Assembly: GCF_045920555.1 (NCBI RefSeq)
Contig: NZ_CP174509.1
Span: 4,898,001 to 4,962,000, forward strand
Reading direction: 5' to 3'
Length of the DNA: 64,000 nucleotides
Source of the DNA: Pseudalkalibacillus sp045920555
Lineage (GTDB): Bacteria > Bacillota > Bacilli > Bacillales > Fictibacillaceae
Shown: positions 45,186 through 53,261 of the stretch, one piece after another
How positions within the stretch are numbered: the first letter of the stretch is position 1
Layout: the number at the start of each line of letters is the position of its first letter
Notes under the pieces: generated by a model
Told to the model about the DNA's origin: nothing
The model's database searches: none
Seen by the model: the letters and a program-made list of their open reading frames with translations, nothing else
Program-made: the position numbers and the translations under genes

Positions 45186-45803
45186 TTAGCATTTGTTTCC
45201 GTATTGTTTACTTAGCTTCACGACAGCTTCAAAGCCGCCTTGTTGATAAGCTTTATTCAAATCACTGCCAATCCCACATGCGACAGCTCCCGCTTCGAGC
45301 CAATCCTCCATATTATCCAGATTGATTCCTCCTGTAGGCATCAGACGTACATGAGGCAGCGGCCCGTTGACCGACCGGATGAATGAAGGATCGAATTGGT
45401 TCGCAGGGAAGAGTTTGAGTACATCACAACCCGCTTCTAACGCTTCGATCATTTCGCGGATAGTCATACATCCTGGCATGTACGGTATACCATGTCTGTT
45501 GCATAAGGTGGCAATTTGTTTATTGAAATGCGGACTGACGATAAACTGGGCACCCAATAAAATAGCATTGAGGGCTGTTTCAGGATCTAGAACCGATCCA
45601 GCTCCTAAAAGGACATCTTCATTGTGCAGTTGGCGGAAGACATCGTCAACCTGAGGTGTGGTATATGTCAACTCGATCGTCCGGATTCCGCCTTCTATTG
45701 CCCCTTTCGATAATTGAACCGCTTCCTCCGGATTTCGACCACGAATGACAGCGACAACTTTCGAATCCGTAATCTTGGCCAAAGTAGAATGTTTCATAGA
45801 CAA
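45186..45803 (-). CDS. kdgA: KDPG/4-hydroxy-2-oxoglutarate aldolase
   Basis: The 205-residue barrel enzyme of the Eda/KdgA family has the Schiff-base lysine at Lys130 (CDVLKLFPANQF), the catalytic Glu44 (IELTYTTP) and the phosphate-binding MPTGGI near residue 155. It splits 2-keto-3-deoxy-6-phosphogluconate into pyruvate and glyceraldehyde-3-phosphate, the last dedicated step of hexuronate breakdown. A TTG start at 45803 lies 7 bases after AGGAGG, better than the ATG two codons later. A dispersed repeat separates it from the preceding dehydrogenase gene. Confidence 0.95.
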   Translation of the reverse strand: MSMKHSTLAKITDSKVVAVIRGRNPEEAVQLSKGAIEGGIRTIELTYTTPQVDDVFRQLHNEDVLLGAGSVLDPETALNAILLGAQFIVSPHFNKQIATLCNRHGIPYMPGCMTIREMIEALEAGCDVLKLFPANQFDPSFIRSVNGPLPHVRLMPTGGINLDNMEDWLEAGAVACGIGSDLNKAYQQGGFEAVVKLSKQYGNKC

Positions 45804-45841
45804 AGCAAAACCTCCTTAAATGATCCTTTACAATTAAATCC

Positions 45842-45963
45842 GTGCCAGGTACCGTTTGAGAACCGTTGCAGCTCTAAGGTTGGCGTTTGATGCCAGGCAC
45901 CATTTTGAATCCCTTCTCCTGCAAGGCTTCCTGAATGGTGCCTGGCACCGAAGCTCGGCACCG
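45842..45963. repeat. GGTGCCTGGCACC-type dispersed element, locus 3
   Basis: GTGCCAGGTACCG, ATGCCAGGCACCA and GGTGCCTGGCACCG are three near-palindromes within 120 bases, with inner text similar to loci 1 and 2. It sits inside the uronate operon between kdgA and the zinc dehydrogenase gene. No coding sequence is seen here. Confidence 0.85.
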
Positions 45964-45970
45964 AAGCTTC

Positions 45971-46987
45971 CTAAAGCTGGATGACGACTTTTCGGACTGA
46001 GGATGGTGGGGATTCCATCAATTTGAATGCTTTTTGGGTATCTTCTATTGGGAATTCATGACTGACTAGATCTTTAACATCAAACTTCATAGTATTGAAG
46101 AGATCGACGACGATAGGGAAGCGATCCGTCTGTAAACGTGAACCGCAAATCGTCAATTCTTTTTTCGTGATGTCCACTTGTGAAATCTGTGACGGTGAGC
46201 TATGAAATCCAAGTAATACCACTCTTGCAGCTACAGAAGTTACATCGATCGCCTGTTCAACCGTTTGTGGAAGCCCGACGGCATCGATGACGACATTGGC
46301 TCCCATGCCTTCTGTCCATTCCATGATTTGCTCTTTAACATCGCCGTCACTTGGATTGACGGTGAAATCTGCTCCCCACTTTTCAGCAAAGGCCAATCTT
46401 TCTTCATTGAAATCAGAGATCGCTACCTTCGCCCCAGCTTCCTTTGCGACTTTCAAGCAGCATAAACCGATCGGTCCGGCCCCTATGATAAAGACCATAT
46501 CGCCTTCTTTGACATCGCCACGGTAAACCGACTGTGCTCCTATCGTAAAAGGCTCAATCAGCGCGATTTCGGACCAATCCAGTCTGTCATCGACCTTATG
46601 GACAAGGTTCTCAGAGATGACCATGACTTCCCTACCGCCGCCTTCCCGATGGACACCGTAAACTTCCACATTTTCGCATACATTCGGTCTGCCTTGTCTG
46701 CAGGCATAACATGCCCCGCATGAGGTCATCGGTTCGACCACGACTTTATCGCCGACCGCAACTCTCGATACAGAATCACCAACCTCCATCACTTCTCCGG
46801 CTACTTCATGCCCGATAATACGAGGATAAGTGGCAAATGGATTTTCGCCATGTAGGATATGCATATCTGAACCACAAATACCCATTGCCCTCATCCGTAT
46901 TTTCACCTGATTTGAATCTTCCAGTTTAGATTCTTCGACTTCTACTACACTGATATCTCCTGGTTCTGAAACCTGGATAGCTTTCAT
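45971..46987 (-). CDS. Zinc-dependent alcohol dehydrogenase (YjmD-like)
   Basis: The 338-residue medium-chain dehydrogenase has catalytic zinc ligands Cys38 (GICGSDMH) and His60-Glu61 (GHE), a structural zinc site with Cys90, Cys93, Cys96 and Cys104, and a Rossmann glycine motif IIGAGPIGL (about 168). It belongs to the sorbitol/threonine dehydrogenase-like branch. The same gene, yjmD, lies in the B. subtilis exu hexuronate cluster, where its substrate is not firmly known. GGGGGGAGA precedes the start. It follows the TRAP large permease by 21 bases in the operon. Confidence 0.9.
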   Translation of the reverse strand: MKAIQVSEPGDISVVEVEESKLEDSNQVKIRMRAMGICGSDMHILHGENPFATYPRIIGHEVAGEVMEVGDSVSRVAVGDKVVVEPMTSCGACYACRQGRPNVCENVEVYGVHREGGGREVMVISENLVHKVDDRLDWSEIALIEPFTIGAQSVYRGDVKEGDMVFIIGAGPIGLCCLKVAKEAGAKVAISDFNEERLAFAEKWGADFTVNPSDGDVKEQIMEWTEGMGANVVIDAVGLPQTVEQAIDVTSVAARVVLLGFHSSPSQISQVDITKKELTICGSRLQTDRFPIVVDLFNTMKFDVKDLVSHEFPIEDTQKAFKLMESPPSSVRKVVIQL

Positions 46988-47007
46988 GATCTCTCCCCCT
47001 GTTTTTT

Positions 47008-48282
47008 CTAATCAAATAGACTTGGTAGATACATCGTTAATTGAGGAACGAAACTGACGAGCAATAGGACCACAAGGCTTACACCTAAAAAAGGTAACAA
47101 GGCGACGGATGCCCTTCCGATCGATACTTTTCCGATGCTGGATGCGACAAACAAGCAGACCCCGACTGGCGGTGTTGATAGACCGATCATCAAATTCAAT
47201 ACCATCATGACACCGAAATGGACTGGATCCATACCGACCTGGGCAGCAACCGGCATCAATACAGGGAATAAAATCACCAGCGCAGCAATCGTCTCCATGA
47301 ACGTGCCTACGAACAGAAGCAGTAGGTTCAACAGTAAAATGACCACGATTGGATTTTCAGAGATTGATAGAATCGTATCCGCAACCAATTGAGGAATCTG
47401 TTCACTGACAAGCACCCACCCGAAAAGATTGGCGAATCCGACAAGGACCATGATCCCCGCCGTACTTACCATCGAATCAAGGAGGATTTTAGGCAGCTGA
47501 TGGACCTTCAAATCCCTATAAATGAACATTCCGACAAGCAAAGCGTAAACAACAGCGACAATGGAAGCCTCCGTAGGTGTAAAATAACCACTCAGGATCC
47601 CGAAAAGAATGACCACCGTCATCATCAAGGCCCAGAATGCGCCCCAGAACGACTTTACGATCGTAGGCAGTTTTTGACGCTCTCCTTTTGGATATTTTCG
47701 TTTTACCGAAATGATATAAGTGACGATCATCAGCCCGATTCCTAATAGAATGCCAGGAATGGTCCCCGCCAAAAACAGATCTCCGATTGAAACGGTAGCT
47801 AAAGTACCGACGATGATCATCGGCAAGGAAGGCGGGATGATCGGCCCTATAGTCGAAGAGGATGACGTTACTGCAACCGAGAATGGAGCATCATATCCCT
47901 CTTTTTTCATTGCAGGAATAAGGACGGACCCTATACTAGCCGTATCCGCTAGTGCAGTTCCGGAAATTCCGGCAAATCCCATCGAAGAACCGACATTCGC
48001 TAGTCCAAGTCCGCCACGGATATGTCCGATAAGATTATTGGTAAAGGCGATGATCCTTTCGGTAATCCCTCCAGCATTCATCAAGTTACCTGCCAAAATG
48101 AAGCCTGGAATACATAACAAGACGAATGAATTGATGCCCTCGAACATCTTCTGAGGGATGATGTTAAGCGGGATATCGACCATCAGGATATAGATCAGCG
48201 ATGAGATCCCCAGACTGAATGCGATGGGTACACCAAGGAATATAAGGATTAAAAAAGATATAAAAAGGATCAGTGCCATCAT
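47008..48282 (-). CDS. TRAP transporter large permease (DctM-type)
   Basis: The 424-residue membrane protein has the DctM/SiaT large-subunit pattern with about twelve to thirteen helices, starting LFISFLILIFLGVPIAFSLG and including GGLGLANVGSSMGFAGISGT and LGLGTPPVGVCLFVAS-like sequence (LMIGLSTPPVGVCLFVASSI). It overlaps the small-subunit gene by 4 bases. Together with DctQ and DctP it makes a sodium-driven importer for organic acids; in this operon D-glucuronate or D-galacturonate is the most plausible cargo. Confidence 0.94.
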   Translation of the reverse strand: MMALILFISFLILIFLGVPIAFSLGISSLIYILMVDIPLNIIPQKMFEGINSFVLLCIPGFILAGNLMNAGGITERIIAFTNNLIGHIRGGLGLANVGSSMGFAGISGTALADTASIGSVLIPAMKKEGYDAPFSVAVTSSSSTIGPIIPPSLPMIIVGTLATVSIGDLFLAGTIPGILLGIGLMIVTYIISVKRKYPKGERQKLPTIVKSFWGAFWALMMTVVILFGILSGYFTPTEASIVAVVYALLVGMFIYRDLKVHQLPKILLDSMVSTAGIMVLVGFANLFGWVLVSEQIPQLVADTILSISENPIVVILLLNLLLLFVGTFMETIAALVILFPVLMPVAAQVGMDPVHFGVMMVLNLMIGLSTPPVGVCLFVASSIGKVSIGRASVALLPFLGVSLVVLLLVSFVPQLTMYLPSLFD

Positions 48283-48758
48283 TGTTCTACACCCTCTTCG
48301 TTATTCTGAGTAATGACATGATAGATGTTCAAGAGACTGTACAAAGCTAAAAACGCAAATGTAATCGTCATGCTTGAATAAATGTAAAACATCTTGACTG
48401 TCAATGTTGCAGATGATTGGTTCTGCCCGATCAATGAAAATTGATACGCATAATTGATCAGTGATGCCGAAAAGATTCCTAGCACCAGATAGATCAAGGC
48501 GTCATAATACTTCCTGATTTTTTCCGGTAAAATGCTTATTAGCAGGTCGACCCTCACGTACTCGCGTTTTTCCATTGCGACTGGTGCTGCAAATGCAATC
48601 GAATAGATAAATAGAAAACGAGAGAGCTCTTCTGTCCAGACGAAAGTTACTGGGGTATACCTCCCAATCACTTGCATCAACACAACCACGATAAGGGCAG
48701 AAAATGAAAGTATAGTCAATAGTTTCAGGATTCGACTCATAATCTTAACGCCTAGCAT
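48279..48758 (-). CDS. TRAP transporter small permease (DctQ-type)
   Basis: I start at the ATG at 48758, where GGAGAG is 8 bases away; an upstream ATG would prepend 14 residues without a ribosome site. The 159-residue protein has four membrane helices in the DctQ pattern, with FVWTEELSRFLFIYSIAFAA after helix 1 and the YVRVDLL motif. It pairs with the large permease of the next gene. The binding-protein gene lies upstream, separated by a 105-base dispersed element in an unusually long 332-base gap. Confidence 0.9.
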   Translation of the reverse strand: MLGVKIMSRILKLLTILSFSALIVVVLMQVIGRYTPVTFVWTEELSRFLFIYSIAFAAPVAMEKREYVRVDLLISILPEKIRKYYDALIYLVLGIFSASLINYAYQFSLIGQNQSSATLTVKMFYIYSSMTITFAFLALYSLLNIYHVITQNNEEGVEQ

Positions 48759-48868
48759 ACAGCTCTCTCCTTTTCTAATTATTGAATATGGCTGGCTCAT
48801 TGCCTCACGTCCAGCCCCTGCTTCTTATTTTTGGCTGTTTTCATATAGAATGTTGTTTTTTACAAATT

Positions 48869-48974
48869 GGAAATATACTCGCTATCCGCGGACAATCTGC
48901 AAGCCTCCTCAGCTCGTTCCTCGCTTGCGGGGTCTCGCTTAGCTTGCTTTCCCGCAGGAGTCTCGCATATTTCC
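48869..48974. repeat. GC-rich structured dispersed element, copy 2
   Basis: About 106 bases sharing CCGCGGAC...TGCAAGCC, GCGGGGTCT and CCCGCAGGAGTCTCGC with copy 1 at 8291-8394. The ends GGAAATAT and ATATTTCC are perfect 8-bp inverted repeats and differ from those of copy 1. It lies between the dctP-like and dctQ-like genes. Otherwise the gap shows nothing. Confidence 0.85.
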
Positions 48975-49090
48975 ACTGCTATAGGTTTTCAATCCTCTTC
49001 TATCAGCATTCAATTAGCAACAAACTTTTAGAAAACAGCCTATTTATTAAAAAACAGGGACAAGACACAGATGAGCCAACCTTATGATGA

Positions 49091-50086
49091 TCATTCAGCC
49101 GATTCTAAGATTTTTTCGTATAGTTCGAGCTGTTCTTCAGACAAACTCTTTTCGACGGCAGGTTTCATTGCATCAGCAAACGCTTCCTTGTCTACTTCTA
49201 CAAATTCCATGCCTTCGTCTTGCAATGCTTTTTCATATTCAGTAGTTTCTTTTTCAAACAATTCCTGTCCGTAAGCTTGAGCTTCCTCAGCCGCTTCTTT
49301 CACCGCATTTTGTGTCTCTTCATCCAATGCTTCAAACTGTTTGTTTCCTACTACGACATAGATCCAAGAATAAACGTGCTCCGTTTTGTTCACGTATTTT
49401 TGAACTTCATTAAATCCTGCACTATGGATCAGATCGACCGGGTTTTCTTGTCCATCGATTACATTTTGCTGTAAAGCTGTAAACACTTCACTGAAGTCCA
49501 TCACTTGAGGTCGTGCACCTGCTTCTTTCCATGCATCCATGAATAATGGAACGTTCGGTACACGCATTTTGAATCCATTCAGATCCTCAGGTGTTTCGAT
49601 TGGCTTGTTAGACGTCAAGTTTCGAGGTGCACGCATGTGATAATAAAGCGGTGTAACGCCCACTTTCTCTGTGATTGCACTTTCAATCTCGCCACCAATC
49701 TCACCTTCAACCACTTTTTTCATATGATCTTGACCTTGGAATGCATACGGTACTGCCATCAGTGCGGCTTCTGGAGCCCAGTTCTGCATCGTTTCACCAG
49801 AAATCGTCATATCGACTGTCCCAGCTTCAATACTGTTCAAAACTTCAGTTTCCCCGCCTAATTGTTCATTAGGGAAGATTTTGATTTCCAATTTACCGTC
49901 TGTCTTTTCAGCAACCAGCTCAGCGAATTTTTCGGCCGTTTTATGCCAAACGTGATCTTCATTACCGAGATGCGCTAATTTCCAAGTCGTCGTATCTCCT
50001 GAACCCCCGGACTCATTCGCTCCGCTGCAGGCAGCCAAAGCGAAAACCATCATTGAAGCTAACATTAAACTAAACCACTTTTTCAT
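49091..50086 (-). CDS. TRAP transporter substrate-binding lipoprotein (DctP-type)
   Basis: The 331-residue protein has lipobox LAAC (Cys20) and the DctP/SiaP fold. WKLAHLGNEDHVWHKTAEKF follows the lipid anchor; RNLTSNKPIETPEDLNGFKM and the carboxylate-clamping Arg in KMRVPN (about residue 172) fit TRAP binding proteins. The tail alpha helix ends EKILESAE. It delivers a carboxylated substrate to the DctQM-like subunits; nearby genes point to a hexuronate. It follows the YjmC-like gene by 26 bases. Confidence 0.93.
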   Translation of the reverse strand: MKKWFSLMLASMMVFALAACSGANESGGSGDTTTWKLAHLGNEDHVWHKTAEKFAELVAEKTDGKLEIKIFPNEQLGGETEVLNSIEAGTVDMTISGETMQNWAPEAALMAVPYAFQGQDHMKKVVEGEIGGEIESAITEKVGVTPLYYHMRAPRNLTSNKPIETPEDLNGFKMRVPNVPLFMDAWKEAGARPQVMDFSEVFTALQQNVIDGQENPVDLIHSAGFNEVQKYVNKTEHVYSWIYVVVGNKQFEALDEETQNAVKEAAEEAQAYGQELFEKETTEYEKALQDEGMEFVEVDKEAFADAMKPAVEKSLSEEQLELYEKILESAE

Positions 50087-50112
50087 TTTGTAAATCCCCC
50101 TGACATTATTTT

Positions 50113-51123
50113 TTAGGATTTTAAATAATCGTAAATACTGCGAGATAGCGGTATACCCTCGGTAGACCTCAGTTCTTCTTTCAATTGTTCTGGCTCACCT
50201 GGAACCAGGACAGATGAGAAACCCTCAGCATGCTGTACTTCGTGGAGCTCATTGATCATTTGATCGATATTGGATAAGAATTGGTCCTTTCCTATGAAAA
50301 GCCCCGGATCAATCGTGATGATGACATGTGCGAGATGACGGTTTTTCCCATAGTCCCCATACATCGTGGTGATGCTCGGACCGAAAGCGGAACCTGTCAA
50401 AACCCCTGTCATCACATCTACTGTCAATGCGAGGCCATACCCTTTCGGACCTCCTACCGGAAGTAAGTGTTTGACGAGATTCGGGTCAGTGACCGGATTC
50501 CCATTGCCATCGACTCCCCAGTTATCTGGAATCGATGTTCCTTGTTCCCTGGCATGGAGGATCTTTCCTAATGCGACATTGCTCGTCGCCATATCGAGAA
50601 TAATCGGTTTTTGTTCTTTTGCAGGAAAACCGTAGGCGATCGGATTCGTTCCGAAATAGGGTTCCGAACCGCCGAACGGGACGACCGCGCTGTCTGTATG
50701 TGTCATGATCATGCTGATCGTCTCTTCTGCTGCCGCTTGCTCGGCAAAATAAGATAAAGCGCCGCAATGGCTGCTGTTCACGATACCAACGATTCCGATC
50801 CCGTTTTCCTTTGATAGTTTTATAGCATGATCCATCGCTTCCTTCGCGATGACATGGCCCATTCCGTTGTCGCCATCGAAAAGCGCTGCTGACCTGCCTT
50901 TTTGTTCAACGGCGAACTTGGGATTCGGGTTCATGCCGCCTTCCTTCAAGCGTTTTACATAGTGTTCAGTCCGTAATACACCATGTGAGTGGACACCTCT
51001 AAGATCTGCGTGGACCAGGACGTCCGCTACTACTCTTGCATGGTCCTCACTGACATCAGCTTCCGTTAACTTTTGAACGACTAGAGTTTTCAATTCTTCC
51101 TTTTTTACAATGACTTCAGACAT
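50113..51123 (-). CDS. Malate/lactate/ureidoglycolate dehydrogenase family protein (YjmC-like)
   Basis: The ATG at 51123 has GAGAGG upstream and gives 336 residues; ten earlier codons are rejected. The NAD(P)-dependent Ldh_2/AllD/YjmC family fold is clear: HADLRGVHSHGVLR, NSSHCGALSYFAEQA and MATSNVALGKILHAREQGTS, and GGPKGYGLALTVDVMTGVLT. B. subtilis yjmC lies in the exu cluster beside yjmD and uxuA, as here. The enzymes reduce 2-keto acids; the uronate-pathway substrate is not known. The gene overlaps nothing but directly follows the hexuloisomerase gene. Confidence 0.88.
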   Translation of the reverse strand: MSEVIVKKEELKTLVVQKLTEADVSEDHARVVADVLVHADLRGVHSHGVLRTEHYVKRLKEGGMNPNPKFAVEQKGRSAALFDGDNGMGHVIAKEAMDHAIKLSKENGIGIVGIVNSSHCGALSYFAEQAAAEETISMIMTHTDSAVVPFGGSEPYFGTNPIAYGFPAKEQKPIILDMATSNVALGKILHAREQGTSIPDNWGVDGNGNPVTDPNLVKHLLPVGGPKGYGLALTVDVMTGVLTGSAFGPSITTMYGDYGKNRHLAHVIITIDPGLFIGKDQFLSNIDQMINELHEVQHAEGFSSVLVPGEPEQLKEELRSTEGIPLSRSIYDYLKS

Positions 51124-51136
51124 AAGAACATTCCTC

Positions 51137-51688
51137 TCACTCAAGGTTGGCATGTTGTTGTTTCATCACTTCATTCAGGTTTTCTGTTTCCTTGGTCAGT
51201 GCAATGACGATTGCATCAAGCAACAAATGTACACTTTGATCAAACTGATTCCCCATTGGTTGAATGGTGGAAAAGGCTCTAGAATGATCATGTTTAGTTG
51301 CCGCTTTTATGATGATATTTCGATCTGCGAATCTTCCAATCTCTGAATCTTGGTTGGTTGAAACCAGTAAAACCAAAGCGCCGGTGCTTTTTGCTTGTTC
51401 GGCAACCATTTTCACAGATTTCGTATTCCCTGATCCGCTGATCGAGACAAGCACGTCCCCTTCCTTGATGCTCGGTGTGATCGTTTCACCTGTTACGAAG
51501 ACAGTGTAGCCAGCATGCATCAGCCGCATCGCAAAAGCCTTTCCCATCAAACCGGAACGGCCTTCACCGCTTACGAAAATACGATCAGCTTTACGCAATT
51601 CCTCTATAAAAGGCTTGATCTGTTCATCATCCAACCCCTCTGCGACTTGTTGCAACTCATTAAGAATTTGAAGGTGTATTTCTTTCAA
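51137..51688 (-). CDS. hxlB: 6-phospho-3-hexuloisomerase
   Basis: The 183-residue SIS-domain protein matches PHI: IFVSGEGRSGLMGKAFAMRL (about 37-56), VSISGSGNTKSVKMVAEQAK (about 80-100), and STIQPMGNQFDQSVHLLLDA. It converts D-arabino-3-hexulose-6-phosphate to fructose-6-phosphate. It overlaps the end of the synthase gene by 29 bases, as in other hxlAB pairs. It stands inside a uronate operon, not next to methanol genes, which is unusual. Confidence 0.93.
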   Translation of the reverse strand: MKEIHLQILNELQQVAEGLDDEQIKPFIEELRKADRIFVSGEGRSGLMGKAFAMRLMHAGYTVFVTGETITPSIKEGDVLVSISGSGNTKSVKMVAEQAKSTGALVLLVSTNQDSEIGRFADRNIIIKAATKHDHSRAFSTIQPMGNQFDQSVHLLLDAIVIALTKETENLNEVMKQQHANLE

Positions 51689-52304
51689 TAGATTGGATCA
51701 CCTCCTTAATGGTCTTGGCTGCACTCGATGGACTTTCTGCAGCCGTAATGTAGCTTCCAAAGATATAAACAGCAGGATTCAGTTGATGGAATTTTTCAAT
51801 TCGATCAGGATCGATCCCCCCGGCGACAAAAACATCGAAATCGTTCGATAGATCCATAAAAGGTTCAAGTGAATCCACGGTGCTAGCCTGCTGCATGTCT
51901 TTTCCGATATGGACGGAGACCAGTTCGACCCCTAAAGCTTTCAACTCTTGCAATCGTTTTCTAGAATTGACTCCAAGCAGATCGACCAATACTTTTTTTC
52001 CAAGTTCTCTTGCAACTTCCAGCGAGTCTACTATCGTCTGATCCGCTGAAAAGCCCATCACCGTCGTGATATCTGCACCTGATTCCAAAGCTTGTCTCGT
52101 TTCGTGTTTTCCAGCATCACACGTTTTCATGTCTGCTACGATGATCTTATCGGGGTTGCGCTCCTTCATTTCACAGACAAAGTCCATTCCGTATTCCTTG
52201 ATCACACCCGTTCCGATTTCTACATAATCGACATAGGGTGATGCTTGGTCAGCGATTTGTCGGCATTCACTCTTCGTCAATCGATCGAGTGCAAGTTGTA
52301 TCAT
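51660..52304 (-). CDS. hxlA: 3-hexulose-6-phosphate synthase (or related hexulosonate-phosphate decarboxylase)
   Basis: The 214-residue OMP decarboxylase-fold protein shows LALDRLT, VEIGTGVIKEYG, ADMKTCDAG (Asp58, Lys60, Asp63) and FVAGGIDPDRIEKF. The DxKxxD arrangement and direct coupling with hxlB favour HPS, which condenses formaldehyde with ribulose-5-phosphate. The close relative UlaD/KGPDC, a 3-keto-L-gulonate-6-phosphate decarboxylase, shares the fold and is the main alternative given the sugar-acid context. The isomerase partner supports HPS. Confidence 0.87.
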   Translation of the reverse strand: MIQLALDRLTKSECRQIADQASPYVDYVEIGTGVIKEYGMDFVCEMKERNPDKIIVADMKTCDAGKHETRQALESGADITTVMGFSADQTIVDSLEVARELGKKVLVDLLGVNSRKRLQELKALGVELVSVHIGKDMQQASTVDSLEPFMDLSNDFDVFVAGGIDPDRIEKFHQLNPAVYIFGSYITAAESPSSAAKTIKEVIQSIERNTPSNS

Positions 52305-52310
52305 GGACCC

Positions 52311-53261
52311 TCACCTTTCAATGAGTTTCTCCCCTTCTAATTTCATCAGGACATCTTCCAAATATGGCAAGCCTTCGTTATCCCCCTTCACACTGACCAC
52401 CATTGAACCGATGATGTTTGCAAACTTCAGTATCTTCGGCAGTTCCCAGTCATTCAGGAGACCATAAAGCACACCTGCGTCAAATCCATCCCCTGCCCCT
52501 ACCGTATCCACTACTTTTGGGACGATTTGGGGAGGTTCTTCAATAAAACCTTTTTGCGTCCAAACAGCCGACCCTTTATCACCAAGCTTAAGAAACAGGT
52601 GTGAAATGCTGTATTGTTTGGCGTGTTCGATTATTTCTGGAATTTGATCTGTTCCGAAGAGGATTTCCGCTTCGTCTATTCCTGTCAAAAGATAATCGAC
52701 ATCCGGCAACCATTGAAGCAATGTTTTGCGGGCTTCTTCTTTGCTCCAAAGCTTCAGTCTGATGTTTGGATCCATCGAAATTTTCAAATCATACTTTTTC
52801 GCCAAATCGACGGCACGATCGATTATAGCCCTGTTCTGTTCATGTACTGCAGGAAAAACCCCTGTAATATGAAGAAGTTTCGCTTTTTTAAAATAAGATT
52901 CATCTAGTGATTCCGGTTTCAAAGTAAGGGTCGGCGATTGTTGCCGATAATAGAATGTTTTACCTGAACCATCTTCGAGAATTTCCTTGAAGTTCAATGA
53001 TGTCGGATATCCTTCCATCAAGTGGACTTCAGAAACATCAATCCCTTCACCTCTCGTGAAATTGTAAATGTATCGGCCGAATTCATCGTTCCCCAATCGG
53101 CTGATCCAACCGGTCTTCAAGCCAAGCCTTGCACACCCGATTGCGACGTTAAGCTCCGCTCCTCCGACTTTGCGTTTATACGTATCTACAAATCGGAGTG
53201 GACCAGTTGTCGCTGGGTCCATCGTTATCATCGCATCCCCGATTGTAATCACATCATTCAT
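52311..53261 (-). CDS. kdgK: 2-keto-3-deoxygluconate kinase (PfkB family)
   Basis: The 316-residue sugar kinase has the PfkB signature 1 region GGAELNVAIGCARLG (about 33-47) and signature 2 DTVGAGDGFDAG (252-263) with catalytic base Asp258. The neighbours UxuA and KdgA define its substrate as KDG, which it phosphorylates to KDPG. Its start overlaps the LacI regulator stop by 4 bases (ATGA), matching the kdgR-kdgK arrangement of B. subtilis. Confidence 0.94.
   Translation of the reverse strand: MNDVITIGDAMITMDPATTGPLRFVDTYKRKVGGAELNVAIGCARLGLKTGWISRLGNDEFGRYIYNFTRGEGIDVSEVHLMEGYPTSLNFKEILEDGSGKTFYYRQQSPTLTLKPESLDESYFKKAKLLHITGVFPAVHEQNRAIIDRAVDLAKKYDLKISMDPNIRLKLWSKEEARKTLLQWLPDVDYLLTGIDEAEILFGTDQIPEIIEHAKQYSISHLFLKLGDKGSAVWTQKGFIEEPPQIVPKVVDTVGAGDGFDAGVLYGLLNDWELPKILKFANIIGSMVVSVKGDNEGLPYLEDVLMKLEGEKLIER

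Noticed and set aside
21608..45963. Insertion sequence ends
   Set aside because: The GGTGCCTGGCACC repeats are short, multi-palindromic and have no transposase gene near them; a non-autonomous repeat is the better description.
51660..52304. UlaD-type 3-keto-L-gulonate-6-phosphate decarboxylase
   Set aside because: The fold is shared, but the DxKTxD motif with the directly overlapping SIS-domain isomerase fits HPS/PHI better, and no other ascorbate genes are seen. Kept as an alternative in the entry.
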